Shown here one piece after another: positions 41,200 to 50,199 of a stretch of DNA of 64,000 nucleotides (within the stretch, counting starts at the first letter, position 1; each line of letters starts with the position of its first letter). The translations under genes and the position numbers were made by a program. The DNA comes from Nocardiopsis endophytica (GTDB lineage: Bacteria > Actinomycetota > Actinomycetes > Streptosporangiales > Streptosporangiaceae): positions 34,779-98,778 of the forward strand of contig NZ_JAQFWQ010000010.1 of the NCBI RefSeq assembly GCF_027706725.1, in the 5' to 3' direction. A model generated the notes under the pieces. It did no database searches. It saw nothing but the letters and a program-made list of their open reading frames with translations, and was not told where the DNA came from.

Positions 41200-42507
41200 T
41201 CAGTGCGAGGCACCGCGGTTCCGGCCCATGCGGGCCGCCCACGGCCCGATCACGGCGATCGCGGCGACGGCGGCGCCTGCCGCCATCACGGCACCGGTCC
41301 AGGTGAACGCGGCGGCCAGGCCGGTGGTCCGGATGAGGGGGTCGGCGGCGAGCGGCGAGAGGAACTGCCCGAGGAAGATCGCCGTGACCAGGCCGCTGAG
41401 GACCCGGCCGCGCCGGTCGGGGCGGGCGAGCTCGCTGAGCCGCAGGTTGAGGTCGGGGACGGTGACCCCGACGCCGGCGCCGCCGATGAGCAGCCCGGCC
41501 GCGATCGGGCCGACGGCGCCGGCCGTGCCGACCAGCAGCCAGCCCGCGCCGAGCAGGGCGACGCCGAGGGCGGTGATCACGGCGGGCGCCAGGCGGCGGC
41601 GCAGGACCGGGAAGGCGAGCGCACCGACCGCGCCGGTCAGGGTGCTCCCGGCGATCACCGCGCCGGTGGTGGCGGGCCCGACGCCGTGGCCGCCGAGCAG
41701 GAAGGGCAGCTGAGTGGGCGCCATGTAGAAGGCCAGCGTCGCGACCAGGGCCAGGGCGTAGATGCCCGGGACGCGGCCGGTCGCGGCCGGGTGGTGCGGA
41801 CGGGGCGGGCCGTCGGGTGCCGCGGCCGGTGCGGTGGCCTCGGTGTACTCAGCGTGCTCGGTGCGCTCATGGCCCCCGCTGCGCTCCGCCCGCTGCGGCT
41901 CCCCGCGCAGGGCGCCGATGGCGAACACGGCGACGGCGGCGGAGACCGCATAGAGCCAGAACGGTGCGCGCCAGTCGGCCGCGGCCAGCACCCCGGCCAG
42001 CGGCAGGAACACGACACCTCCCAGGCTCGCGAAGGCCTGCTGCAGCCCGAGGTAGGAGGCGCGCCGCGGCCCGTCGAACCAGTCGGTGATCATGGCGCCG
42101 ACCGCCGTCATGACCGCGCCCACCGCCACGCCGAGCAGGACTCGGGTGGCCAGCAGCGCGTACAGGTCGGTGACGAGGAGTCCGGCGGTGCCGCCGACCG
42201 CGGAGAGCAGCAGGCCTCCCACGAGCACCGGGCGGCGGCCCACGCGGTCGGCGACCAGCCCGGAGGCGGGGGCGCTGACGGCGATCGCGAGGGAGGTGAC
42301 GGTCAGCGCGAAGCGGACGAGGAGGTCCGCGCCGGGGGTGCCGGCGAAGGCCTCGCGCATCGCGGGCAGGCTGGGCGCGATGATCGCCGCCGCCATCAGC
42401 GTCATCATGGCCGAGGCCAGGACGGCGGCGCGTGCCGGGCGCGAGGGCTCCCGGCGCGGCCGGGTTTCCCGGGTTCCCCAGGTGGACCGGGTCGGTGCGA
42501 GCGGCAT
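41200..42507 (-). CDS. MFS transporter (multidrug-efflux type)
   Basis: A 435-residue, 12-14-helix major facilitator. Motif A is SAPASGLVADRVGRRPVLVGG, and VLLGVAVGAVMTAVGAMITDWF is the motif B region. A second motif-A-like loop with ELARPDRRGRVLSG follows at the start of the C-terminal half. A central hydrophilic loop (about residues 205-255) is rich in His, Glu and Pro. GAGGAG lies 8 nt before the ATG. A palindrome at 42575 shared with the upstream TetR gene suggests inducible efflux. Confidence 0.88.
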   Translation of the reverse strand: MPLAPTRSTWGTRETRPRREPSRPARAAVLASAMMTLMAAAIIAPSLPAMREAFAGTPGADLLVRFALTVTSLAIAVSAPASGLVADRVGRRPVLVGGLLLSAVGGTAGLLVTDLYALLATRVLLGVAVGAVMTAVGAMITDWFDGPRRASYLGLQQAFASLGGVVFLPLAGVLAAADWRAPFWLYAVSAAVAVFAIGALRGEPQRAERSGGHERTEHAEYTEATAPAAAPDGPPRPHHPAATGRVPGIYALALVATLAFYMAPTQLPFLLGGHGVGPATTGAVIAGSTLTGAVGALAFPVLRRRLAPAVITALGVALLGAGWLLVGTAGAVGPIAAGLLIGGAGVGVTVPDLNLRLSELARPDRRGRVLSGLVTAIFLGQFLSPLAADPLIRTTGLAAAFTWTGAVMAAGAAVAAIAVIGPWAARMGRNRGASH

Positions 42508-42574
42508 GGGGTTCGCTCCTCTCTGGGATGTCCGGTCGGAGCACCGGCCGGTTCGATCACCACTGCGGCCAGGG

Positions 42575-42596
42575 AGTGTGTGGTTGACCACTCACT
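42575..42596. promoter_or_regulatory. TetR operator upstream of the MFS gene
   Basis: AGTGTGTGGT-TG-ACCACTCACT is a 10-bp dyad with a single mismatched pair. Its ACCACTCAC half recurs at 43440-43448 upstream of the TetR gene. Confidence 0.7.
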
Positions 42597-42690
42597 CTTT
42601 CGGCCGAAAAAACGGCGCCCATTTGTCGGTCCGGGGGAACGCGACCTGAAGAGCCCGCGCGGACAGGCGCGCGGACCGCGGCGTCCGCGT

Positions 42691-42754
42691 CGTTGATCTC
42701 GGGAAAAGCGCCCCTAAGAGCGGCCCGGTAGCGTCGTTCCTCCCGAGATCAACG
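42691..42754. repeat. 64-nt palindromic repeat, copy D (subfamily I)
   Basis: CGTTGATCTCGGG (42691-42703) pairs with CCCGAGATCAACG (42742-42754). Its core on the minus strand reads ACGACGCTACCGGGCCGCTC, nearly that of copy A. Copy E follows 28 nt later. Confidence 0.85.
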
Positions 42755-42782
42755 AGGGGACGGCGGTACGGGGGCGCGCTGG

Positions 42783-42846
42783 TGTTGATCTCGGGGAAGT
42801 CGGGCTTATCGTGTCCGTTTCAACCCCGACTTTCCCGAGATCAACG
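42783..42846. repeat. 64-nt palindromic repeat, copy E (subfamily II)
   Basis: GTTGATCTCGGGGAAGTCGG (from 42784) pairs with a matching right arm ending at 42845. The inner GCTTATCGTGTCCGTTT is the reverse complement of the core in copy G at the window end. It lies 12 nt past the TetR stop. Confidence 0.85.
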
Positions 42847-42858
42847 AGAGGGTGGGCG

Positions 42859-43428
42859 TCAGAAGTGGCGGAGGCCGTCGGACAGCGTCTTCGCCCATGG
42901 GGCGTCGACCCGGTCGGCGCCGAGGGCGGCCACGAGGTGGCACAGCATGCCCGTGGCGAAGAAGCGCTGGACGTCACCCTCCTCCGCACCGGAGACCCCG
43001 CGGACGTATTCGACCAGCCGGGCGTATCCGGCCCGCACCACCTCGCCGATCTCGGGCTCCGAGGCCGCCGCGCACTGCGCGTGCAGCTGGAGCAGTAGCA
43101 GGTCCCGGTCGGCGATGAGCCGCGCGTAGGCGCCGCCCATCGCGTCCAGCACCGCCTCCGGCGAGCTCCCCTCGGCCGCCGCGGCCCCGTCGCCCAGGCT
43201 TTCGCGGATCAGGGCGAAGCAGTGCTCCACCACCGCCGAGAACAGCGCCTCCTTGCCCGGGAACAGCCGGTAGACGTAGGCCTGCGAGATGCCCGCCCGC
43301 CGGGCCACGTCCGAGGTCGTGGTGCCGAAGTAGCCCCGCTCGGCGAACGCGCTGATCGCGGTGCGCAGGACCGTCCTCCTGCGCTCGTCGGCGGTCGAGA
43401 GCTGTCGGCGGGACCCTGGTGTCGTCAT
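42859..43428 (-). CDS. TetR-family repressor
   Basis: A 189-residue TetR protein. The helix-turn-helix reads VLRTAISAFAERGYFGTTTS, DVARRAGISQAYVYRLFPGKEALFSAV. The C-terminal domain contains DRDLLLLQLHAQCAAASEPE, typical of efflux repressors (TetR_C_33/QacR-like). The ATG at 43428 abuts the operator at 43429-43448, so binding would block its own transcription. It faces the same direction as the MFS and Dabb genes, with two palindromic repeats between. Confidence 0.9.
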   Translation of the reverse strand: MTTPGSRRQLSTADERRRTVLRTAISAFAERGYFGTTTSDVARRAGISQAYVYRLFPGKEALFSAVVEHCFALIRESLGDGAAAAEGSSPEAVLDAMGGAYARLIADRDLLLLQLHAQCAAASEPEIGEVVRAGYARLVEYVRGVSGAEEGDVQRFFATGMLCHLVAALGADRVDAPWAKTLSDGLRHF

Positions 43429-43448
43429 GTGAGTAATAAACCACTCAC
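43429..43448. promoter_or_regulatory. TetR operator at its own gene start
   Basis: GTGAGT (43429-43434) and ACTCAC (43443-43448) form a dyad with AATAAACC between them, immediately upstream of the ATG. No Shine-Dalgarno is obvious, so the site may overlap a leaderless start. Confidence 0.65.
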
Positions 43449-43608
43449 ACCTCCTCCCGTCAAGCCGCCCCCGGTTCGGACCCCCATACCCCCAACGGGA
43501 CCCCATGACTTCCTAATAGGAATACTCGACGGTCCTCCCCCGTTGTCCCTCATGGTCGGGCGACGACACTGGGGCCGCCGCCCGTTCGACAGGACGTGGA
43601 GGTCCACC

Positions 43609-44337
43609 ATGGGCAGGGTCGAGGGCAAGGTCGCGATCGTCACCGGCGGCGCGCGGGGGCTGGGTGCCGCGCAGGTGCGGGCGCTGGCGCGCGAGGGCGC
43701 ACGGGTCGTCATCGCCGACGTCCTGGACGAGGAGGGCGTGGCGCTCTCCGCCGAGCTGGGCGACGCCGCCGGGTTCGTCCACCTCGACGTGACCGACGCC
43801 GAGGGCTGGCAGGACGCGATCGCGGCGGCCGAGCGGCTCTTCGGTCCGGTGAGCGTGCTGGTCAACAACGCCGGCATCGTGCACAACCAGCCGCTGGAGG
43901 AGATGTCCGAGGCGGACTTCCGCAAGGACATCGACGTCAACCAGGTCGGGGTGTTCCTCGGCATGAAGGCGGTCATCGGCTCGATGCGCAAGGCCGGCGG
44001 CGGATCGATCGTCAACATCTCCTCGATCGGCGGCATCATCGCCTTCTCGGGGATCATGGGCTACACCGCCACGAAGTGGGCGGTGCGCGGAATGACGAAG
44101 GGCGCCGCCCAGGAGCTCGGCCCGGAGGGCATCCGGGTGAACTCGGTGCACCCGGGCTTCGTGACCACACCGATGACCGAGGGGTCGGGCGTCGACGACC
44201 TGGCGAGGATCCAGCCCCTGCGCCGCACCGGCGAGCCGGAGGAGCTGGCGAACCTGGTGCTGTTCCTGGCCTCCGACGAGTCGAGCTACTCGACCGGCTC
44301 GGAGTTCGTCGCCGACGGCGGCTACACGTCCATGTGA
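43609..44337 (+). CDS. short-chain dehydrogenase (3-alpha/20-beta-hydroxysteroid dehydrogenase-like)
   Basis: A 242-residue classical SDR. Cofactor site VTGGARGLGAAQVRALAREG with IADV after strand two suggests NAD preference. Active-site residues are in VNISSIGG (Ser) and GYTATKWAVRG (Tyr, Lys). The C terminus GSEFVADGGYTSM is typical of steroid/ketone-acting SDRs. GGAGG lies 6 nt before the ATG. It is a single-gene unit closed by a strong terminator. Confidence 0.88.
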   Translation: MGRVEGKVAIVTGGARGLGAAQVRALAREGARVVIADVLDEEGVALSAELGDAAGFVHLDVTDAEGWQDAIAAAERLFGPVSVLVNNAGIVHNQPLEEMSEADFRKDIDVNQVGVFLGMKAVIGSMRKAGGGSIVNISSIGGIIAFSGIMGYTATKWAVRGMTKGAAQELGPEGIRVNSVHPGFVTTPMTEGSGVDDLARIQPLRRTGEPEELANLVLFLASDESSYSTGSEFVADGGYTSM

Positions 44338-44357
44338 CGGTCTCCCACCGCGGAATA

Positions 44358-44398
44358 CGTGCGGCCGGGGCGCCCTTCGCGGGCGCCCCGGCCGCACG
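44358..44398 (+). terminator. long hairpin terminator after the SDR gene
   Basis: A perfect 18-bp stem (44358-44375 with 44381-44398), starting CGTGCGGCCGGGGCGCCC, with loop TTCGC, begins 20 nt past the stop. Confidence 0.85.
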
Positions 44399-44830
44399 CG
44401 TTCCACCCCCTGGAAACCGAGACGTCCGTCACGGAACCGCGCGCCGACGACGCCCCGCACCCGGCCGCCCAGGGCGTTTCCACCAGAATCGAAAACCGCA
44501 GAGAAAAATCCGCGCCCACGAAAACCCATGGCACCGAACACGCAGGTCACGACGCTGACCATCCATTCACCCCCACCCGGCGAATCAGATACTCCGACAT
44601 TGCGGGCCACATAGGACTCCGCTAGCATCCGAATCCGCCCGCAACGGAGGAATGAACCGCACACAGGGCTCCCGCATCCGAAGGACGGACACGAAGCCTC
44701 AGGGAGACGCCTTTCTGAACCGTGCGCCGGCGCCGCATCCCCACAGGAATCCCGAACGGCAATTCCCGCGGCGCCCCTTCCTCCACGGGTTTCGACCATC
44801 GGCTTTCTCCACCGAAGAAAGGGTTCGCAC
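44399..44830 (+). other. long upstream region of the small secreted protein gene
   Basis: This 432-nt gap is AT-richer than average from about 44470. It includes a CGCTAGCAT stretch near 44622 that could be a -10 region and an AAAGGG ribosome site close to 44818. No conserved frame is seen; a long 5' leader for the secreted protein is possible. Confidence 0.4.
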
Positions 44831-45106
44831 ATGTTCGGAATCAAGAAGGGTGCGGCGACGCTGCTGGTCGGCGCGGCCGCGGTGTCCGGAGCCCTCCTCA
44901 CCGCGGCCCCGGCCGGAGCCGACGCGGTGAGCGCCTACGGGCCGCCCAACGACGCCCGTATCGAGCGGAGGAACATCTCGGAAGCGGAATGCAAGGGCCT
45001 GGCCTTCACCTACAACAGCAGCGTGGCCGGCACCTTCCGCAGGTACTACTGCGTCACGAGCAATCCCCCCAAGATGCACCTGATGAGCATCAGCCGGAAG
45101 TACTGA
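44831..45106 (+). CDS. small secreted two-cysteine protein
   Basis: A 91-residue protein with a clear Sec signal peptide (MFGIKKGAATLLVGAAAVSG, cleavage after APAGADA), leaving about 60 residues. The mature part has two cysteines (EAECKGLAF and RYYCVTS) that could form one disulfide, and a basic C terminus ISRKY. No family is recognised. Codon use is less GC-biased than its neighbours. It is a free-standing gene. Confidence 0.75.
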   Translation: MFGIKKGAATLLVGAAAVSGALLTAAPAGADAVSAYGPPNDARIERRNISEAECKGLAFTYNSSVAGTFRRYYCVTSNPPKMHLMSISRKY

Positions 45107-45174
45107 CCCGTGAGGAGCCCGGCGGGTCCGCGCCCCGGTCCCGGCCGGGCTCCATCCGCCCCCACTCCCCCGCC

Positions 45175-46179
45175 TCACCTGAACAGGCGGCGCAGCCAGC
45201 TCATCCGGGCGGCGCGGGCCGCGCGGGAGATCTCGGCCTCCGGGGCCGTCCAGTCGTAGCCGTGGAACCCGCCCTCCCACACGTGCAGCTCGGCGCGGCC
45301 CCCCGCAGCCCACAGGCGGGAGGCATAGGCCGCCACCTCGTCGCGGAACCCCTCCGCGGACCCCACGTCGAGGAACGCGGGCGGCAGGCCGGACAGGTCC
45401 TCGGCCCGCATCGGCGCCGCGTACGGGGAGACGTCGGGTCCCCCGCGCGCCTCACCGAGGAGGGCCGCCCACCCCACGTCGTTGGCCGGACGGTCCCACA
45501 TGCCCAGGCCGTCCATCTGGCGCATGGAGAGGCTGTCGTTGCGGTCGTCCAGCATGGGGCACAGCAGCATCTGCCCGAAGAGGCTGGGCCCCTTGCGGTC
45601 GCGGGCGAGCAGGGCCAGGGCCGCGGCCAGCCCTCCCCCGGCGCTGCCTCCGCCGACGGCGATCCGTTCCGGGTCGATCCCGAGCTCCGACGCGTTCTCG
45701 GCGGTCCACAGCAGCCCCGCGTAGCCGTCCTCGACGGGGGCGGGGTGCGGGTGCTCCGGCGCCAGCCGGTAATCCACGGACACGACCGCGAACCCCACCT
45801 CCTCGGCCCACGACAGCACCTCGGGCATGCCGAGGCGGTGGTCACCGACCACCATCCCGCCGCCGTGCGTGTAGTAGAGCGCGGGGACGGGGCCGGAGGC
45901 GGAAGTCGGACGGCAGACGAGGAGGCGGACGTCCGGTGCCGACGCGGGTCCCGGTACCGTCCGCTCCTCGACGTCGAAGGCGCCGTCGCGCCGCAGGACC
46001 TCGTCGGACACCATCGCGTCGAACGCGCCCTGCGCGGCGCGGAACGCGGGAACATCGGCGAGGGTTTCGAGCGGCGGCGTCGCGGCGCGGGCCTCGCGCA
46101 GTGGGCCCACGATCTCGGGGTCGAAGGGGACGGGAGCCGGGACCTGGGATTCGGGGACGGGGGCGCGAGAGTCGGACAC
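45175..46179 (-). CDS. alpha/beta-hydrolase (hormone-sensitive lipase family esterase)
   Basis: A 334-residue esterase of family IV. The oxyanion motif is YYTHGGGMVVGDHR, the nucleophile elbow GGGSAGGGLAAALAL supplies the Ser, the acid is in FLDVGSAEGFRDE and the His in GGFHGYDWT. There is no signal peptide, so it is intracellular. The GTG start has GAGGAGG 5 nt upstream. The next gene upstream on the same strand encodes another serine esterase, ending 63 nt before. Confidence 0.9.
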   Translation of the reverse strand: MSDSRAPVPESQVPAPVPFDPEIVGPLREARAATPPLETLADVPAFRAAQGAFDAMVSDEVLRRDGAFDVEERTVPGPASAPDVRLLVCRPTSASGPVPALYYTHGGGMVVGDHRLGMPEVLSWAEEVGFAVVSVDYRLAPEHPHPAPVEDGYAGLLWTAENASELGIDPERIAVGGGSAGGGLAAALALLARDRKGPSLFGQMLLCPMLDDRNDSLSMRQMDGLGMWDRPANDVGWAALLGEARGGPDVSPYAAPMRAEDLSGLPPAFLDVGSAEGFRDEVAAYASRLWAAGGRAELHVWEGGFHGYDWTAPEAEISRAARAARMSWLRRLFR

Positions 46180-46242
46180 GGGGGCCTCCTCGGGGGGGGA
46201 TGGACAGGGGGTCGATCCCCCCGGATCCTATACCCCCTCCCC

Positions 46243-47331
46243 CTATTGTGTCGCCCCGCTCTCCTTCCCGCCGCCGTCACCGCCTCGGCGGCCGACGCGG
46301 TCGCGGACGAAGGCCACCGTCGCCTCCCAGCACCCCCGGAGCGCCTCCTCCGACAAGCCCTCCCACCGGTGGTCGGCGCCGTCGACCAGGCGCAGGTCCG
46401 CCTGGGCCCCGGCCGCGCGCAGGGCGTCGGCCAGCCGCTCCGCCTGCTTCGGCGCCACCGACGTGTCCTCGCGCCCGTGGAGGATGAGGAACGGCGGCGC
46501 GTCCGGGGACGCCAGCGCGGCCGGGCTGTTGGCCCGCGCGCGCTTGGTGTCGTCGGCGGGCGCGACCCCGAGCATCCGCGCCTCGGAGCTCTGCGGGTCG
46601 CGCGGGTCGAAGCGGCTCAGCGGGTGGTCGGTGCCGAAGTGCCGGAGGTCGGTGGGCGCGTACCAGGTCACGCAGCCGGTGACGGTCACCCCGGTCGGCT
46701 CCTCGGGTTCGAGCGGCATCAGGCGGTGGTGGTACGCCGGGGCGAGGACGGCCATCGCGGCGAGGTGGCCGCCGGCCGACTCGCCCCACAGCACAGCACG
46801 GCCGGGGTCCACGCCGATCTCGCCGGACCGGGCGCCCAGCCAGGCCAGCGCCTCGGTCACGTCCTCGACCTGGGCGGGCGCGACCGCCTCGCCGCTGAGC
46901 CGGTACTCGGGGCAGGCCACCGCCACCCCCTCCTGCGCCAGGCGCGCGAACGGCCCCGGATCCCACGACCGGAACCGCTGCCCGAGGTCGTCGCGCCGCC
47001 CGGCGCGCCACCCGCCGCCGTGCACGAAGACCACCAGGGGGACGGGCGCCGTCCGGTCCTCGGGCAGCCACAGGTCCATGGCCAGGGGCCGGAGCCTGGG
47101 GCGGAAGGCGAAGTGCACGCCGCGCAGCAGCTCCACTCCGGGGGCGGGGCGGGCGGCCGGCGGGAGCGGGAGCGCGAGGGCGTCCTCGGGGGCGAGCGGG
47201 TCGGGCGGCACCGCGGCGCGCGCGGCGGTGCCGGGCCGGGCGCGGTCATCGGGGGCCGGTGAGGGACCGGGGACGGTCGGCGCGGCCGAGGCGGTGGAGT
47301 CGGAGGGCGTGGACGGCGTGGACGGAGTCAT
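46243..47331 (-). CDS. alpha/beta-hydrolase (BD-FAE/carboxylesterase type)
   Basis: A 362-residue esterase. A Pro/Ser/Ala-rich lead of about 60 residues precedes the domain. The oxyanion motif is VVFVHGGGWRAGRRDDLGQR, the nucleophile is in VLWGESAGGHLAAMAV, the acid in ILHGREDTSVAP and the His in VDGADHRWEG. GGAGAGG lies 6 nt before the ATG. It is upstream of, and probably co-transcribed with, the second esterase; the two are not close paralogues. Confidence 0.88.
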   Translation of the reverse strand: MTPSTPSTPSDSTASAAPTVPGPSPAPDDRARPGTAARAAVPPDPLAPEDALALPLPPAARPAPGVELLRGVHFAFRPRLRPLAMDLWLPEDRTAPVPLVVFVHGGGWRAGRRDDLGQRFRSWDPGPFARLAQEGVAVACPEYRLSGEAVAPAQVEDVTEALAWLGARSGEIGVDPGRAVLWGESAGGHLAAMAVLAPAYHHRLMPLEPEEPTGVTVTGCVTWYAPTDLRHFGTDHPLSRFDPRDPQSSEARMLGVAPADDTKRARANSPAALASPDAPPFLILHGREDTSVAPKQAERLADALRAAGAQADLRLVDGADHRWEGLSEEALRGCWEATVAFVRDRVGRRGGDGGGKESGATQ

Positions 47332-47536
47332 CGGAGACCTCTCCGCTCGATCGGTCGTCTCCCGATTGTCCTCCGGGGCGATGCGCTGTGGAAGGCACGG
47401 TGACGTGCGTGCATTCTGTCGTTGGCGGTCGCCAGAATGGCGGCGACCGCCCTCACCTCGATGGCGGGACGACCACCGCATCCGAGGAGCGCCCGATGCC
47501 GTCACCTACACCGACCCCAACGCACGGAGTCCGCCG

Positions 47537-48181
47537 ATGAGCGGCCGCGCGGACCTGTGGCCGCTGATCCACCGGGAGCGGGAGGCGCTCGCCGCCGACC
47601 TGGCCGAACTGACCGAGGAGCAATGGGAGACGCCCTCGCTGTGCGAGGGGCTGACCGTGCGCCAGGTCCTCGCGCACCTGACGGCGGCCGCCTCGCTGAA
47701 CGGCCTCCGGTGGTTCGCGGGCGTCGTCCGGTGCCGCTTCGACTTCGACGCCCAGGTCGTCATGCGCCTCACCGAGCAGATGGGCGACTCCGCCGCCGAG
47801 ACCTTCGCCCGGTTCCAGGCGGTCACGACGAGCACGACGACACCTCCCCTGCCCAAGCCCGCCATCCTCGGCGAGGTGATCGTGCACGGCGAGGACATCC
47901 GGCGCCCGCTGGGCATCGCGAGCGACCGCCCGATCGACACACTCACCGCGGTGGCCGAGTACTACAAGGGCTCCGACCAGGTCGTCGTCGCCAAGAGCCG
48001 GGTCGAGGGCCTGCGGCTGAAGGCGACCGACGGCCCACTCGACACCGGCACCGGGCCGGAGGTCTCCGGGCCGACGCTGGCGCTGATCATGGCGATGACC
48101 GGCCGCTCCGCCCATCTCGACGACCTCACCGGCGACGGTGTGGCGGCCCTCCGCGAACGCATGGGGGACCGACCCGGGTAG
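47537..48181 (+). CDS. maleylpyruvate isomerase family mycothiol-dependent enzyme
   Basis: A 214-residue DinB/MDMPI-fold protein. ETPSLCEGLTVRQVLAHLTA holds the first metal His, and GEVIVHGEDIRRPLG gives the Glu/His pair, as in mycothiol-dependent metalloenzymes. The C terminus has VSGPTLALIMAMTGRSAHLD. Such enzymes transfer or isomerise with mycothiol, a thiol of actinobacteria. The substrate is unknown. Confidence 0.85.
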   Translation: MSGRADLWPLIHREREALAADLAELTEEQWETPSLCEGLTVRQVLAHLTAAASLNGLRWFAGVVRCRFDFDAQVVMRLTEQMGDSAAETFARFQAVTTSTTTPPLPKPAILGEVIVHGEDIRRPLGIASDRPIDTLTAVAEYYKGSDQVVVAKSRVEGLRLKATDGPLDTGTGPEVSGPTLALIMAMTGRSAHLDDLTGDGVAALRERMGDRPG

Positions 48182-48254
48182 GGGCGGCCCGCCTCCGCGC
48201 CGCCCTCCCCCGCGGAGGGCGGCGCCACGGGCACCCCGCCGCACAGCGCGGTCG

Positions 48255-49103
48255 TCAGAGCGCCCCCGGGGCCAGGGCCTCCTCGGGCAGCTCGGCCGGG
48301 TCGAGGGCGCCCGTCATCACCGCGACGGCGTCGGACATGCTGCAGCCCGACGGGGCGAGCGTGGCGATCCGCCGCCCCAGGCGCTGGACGTGCACCCGGT
48401 CGGCGACCTCGAACACGTGCGGCATGTTGTGGCTGATGAGGATGACCGGCAGCCCGCTGTCGCGGACCTTGAGGATCAGGTCCAGCACGGCGCGGGACTC
48501 GCGCACGCCCAGCGCGGCCGTGGGCTCGTCCATGATGACGACCTTGTTGCCGAACGCCGCCGCGCGCGCCACCGCCACCGCCTGGCGCTGGCCGCCCGAG
48601 AGGGTCTCCACCGCCTGGTTGGGGTTCTGGATGGTCGTGATGCCGAGCTCGCTGAGGTGGCGGGCGGCCTCCGACCGCATCCTCGCCCGGTCCAGCATGC
48701 GGAACACCGAGCCGAGGACGCCCGGCCGGCGCAGTTCCCGCCCCAGGAACAGGTTGGTGGCGATGTCCAGGGACGGTGAGACCGCCAGGCTCTGGTGCAC
48801 GGTCTCGATGCCCGCCTCGCGGGCGGCGATCGGGGTGGGCAGCCGCACCGGGCGGCCTTCCACGAGGATCTGCCCCGCGTCCGGGACGACCGCCCCGGAC
48901 AGGGCCTTGATGAGGCTGGACTTGCCCGCCCCGTTGTCGCCGATGACGGCGAGGATCTCGCCGGGGTAGAGCTCCAGGTCGGCTCCGGCCAGGGCGGTCA
49001 CGCTGCCGTAGCGCTTGACCAGGCCGACCGCCTGCAGGATCGGCTCGGCCGGCCCGGTCGGACCGGTGGGGCGGGCCGCCGCGTCGGTGGAGGGCTGGTT
49101 CAT
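48255..49103 (-). CDS. sugar ABC transporter ATPase (FrcA type, single domain)
   Basis: A 282-residue ATPase of the CUT2 sugar importers. It is a single-domain form, like FrcA, not the double RbsA form. Walker A is VIGDNGAGKSSLIKALSG, the signature is LSGGQRQAVAVARA, Walker B is KVVIMDEPTAALG, and the switch His is in ILISHNMPHV. A TIQNPNQAVETLSGG segment is typical of FrcA. Its ATG overlaps the permease stop (ATGA). With the neighbouring GH32 enzyme, fructose is the likely substrate. Confidence 0.92.
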   Translation of the reverse strand: MNQPSTDAAARPTGPTGPAEPILQAVGLVKRYGSVTALAGADLELYPGEILAVIGDNGAGKSSLIKALSGAVVPDAGQILVEGRPVRLPTPIAAREAGIETVHQSLAVSPSLDIATNLFLGRELRRPGVLGSVFRMLDRARMRSEAARHLSELGITTIQNPNQAVETLSGGQRQAVAVARAAAFGNKVVIMDEPTAALGVRESRAVLDLILKVRDSGLPVILISHNMPHVFEVADRVHVQRLGRRIATLAPSGCSMSDAVAVMTGALDPAELPEEALAPGAL

Positions 49104-50155
49104 CGTCGGGCCTTCCTGATCCACTGGTCGAGGGACACGGCGAGGATCACCAGGACGCCGACGGCGAAGTTCTGCCACAGCACGTCCACCCCCGCCACCG
49201 AGAGCCCGTTGCGGCACACGCCCACGATGAGCGCGCCCACCACGGTGCCGATGATCAGGCCCCGGCCGCCGAAGAGGCTGGTGCCGCCGAGCACCACGGC
49301 GGTGATGCTGTCGAGGTTGTCCATGACGCCCGCCTGCGGGCTGGCCGAGGCGATCCGGCCGATGAGGATCCACGCGCCCACCGCGTAGACCAGGCCCGCG
49401 ACCGCGTAGACGCTCAGCAGGACCCGGTTGACGCGCACCCCGGACAGGCGGGCCGCCTCCTTGTCGTCACCGGTGGCGTAGACGTGGCGGCCCCACCGCG
49501 TGCGGTGCAGGGCATAGGCGAGCACCGCGCAGATGAGCAGCATGAGCAGGGACCCGTAGGTCAGGCGCGTGCCGCCGACGGTGACGACCTGGCCGGTCCA
49601 CAGCAGCACCTCGTCCATGTCCGCGCCGCGGATGGTCTCGCTCTTGGAGATCCACAGGTTCAGCGCGAAGAAGATGTTGAGCGAGCCCAGGGTGACGATG
49701 AAGGGCGGCAGCTTCACCCGGGTCACCAGCAGGCCGTTGACCAGCCCGCACGCCATGCCGCAGGCCAGCCCCACGAGAAGCGCGACCGGCCCGGACACCC
49801 CGGCGTCGGCGGACAGGCGCCCCATGACGATGGAGCACAGCACCATGATCGAGCCGACCGACAGGTCGATGCCCATGGTGAGGATGATCAGGGTCTGGCC
49901 CAGGGCCAGGGTGCCGATCACCGCGGTCTGCTGCAGGATCAGCGAGATGTTGGCCGGGTTCAGGAAGTTCGGCGCGACGAGGGAGAACGCCACGACGGTG
50001 ATGAGCAGGACGGCGGCCGGGCCCAGGGTGGCCTGGGCGTGCAGGAGCCTCTGGGCCCGGTCCACCAGTGCGGGCGGGCGCGCCTCCTCGGCCAAGGGGA
50101 CCGGCGGCGGCTCGGGGCCGGTGGTCGGTACGCGCGGTGTGTTCGATGTGGTCAC
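49100..50155 (-). CDS. sugar ABC transporter permease (FrcC/RbsC type)
   Basis: A 351-residue CUT2 permease with about ten helices. It contains the family blocks TLIILTMGIDLSVGSIMVLC, LVTRVKLPPFIVTLGSLNIF, GRHVYATGDDKEAARLSGVR (coupling loop) and VVLGGTSLFGGRGLIIGTVV. GTG start at 50155, 44 nt after the binding-protein gene. Confidence 0.93.
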   Translation of the reverse strand: MTTSNTPRVPTTGPEPPPVPLAEEARPPALVDRAQRLLHAQATLGPAAVLLITVVAFSLVAPNFLNPANISLILQQTAVIGTLALGQTLIILTMGIDLSVGSIMVLCSIVMGRLSADAGVSGPVALLVGLACGMACGLVNGLLVTRVKLPPFIVTLGSLNIFFALNLWISKSETIRGADMDEVLLWTGQVVTVGGTRLTYGSLLMLLICAVLAYALHRTRWGRHVYATGDDKEAARLSGVRVNRVLLSVYAVAGLVYAVGAWILIGRIASASPQAGVMDNLDSITAVVLGGTSLFGGRGLIIGTVVGALIVGVCRNGLSVAGVDVLWQNFAVGVLVILAVSLDQWIRKARR

Positions 50156-50199
50156 GGTGGTTCAGCGCTTCCTTCGTGTCGTGGCGTGCGGGCGGCCGG

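Noticed and set aside
40376..41713. 445-aa plus-strand frame over the 40.4-41.7 kb region
   Set aside because: Antisense to the Dabb and MFS genes, with no recognisable domain and Arg/Pro-rich composition.
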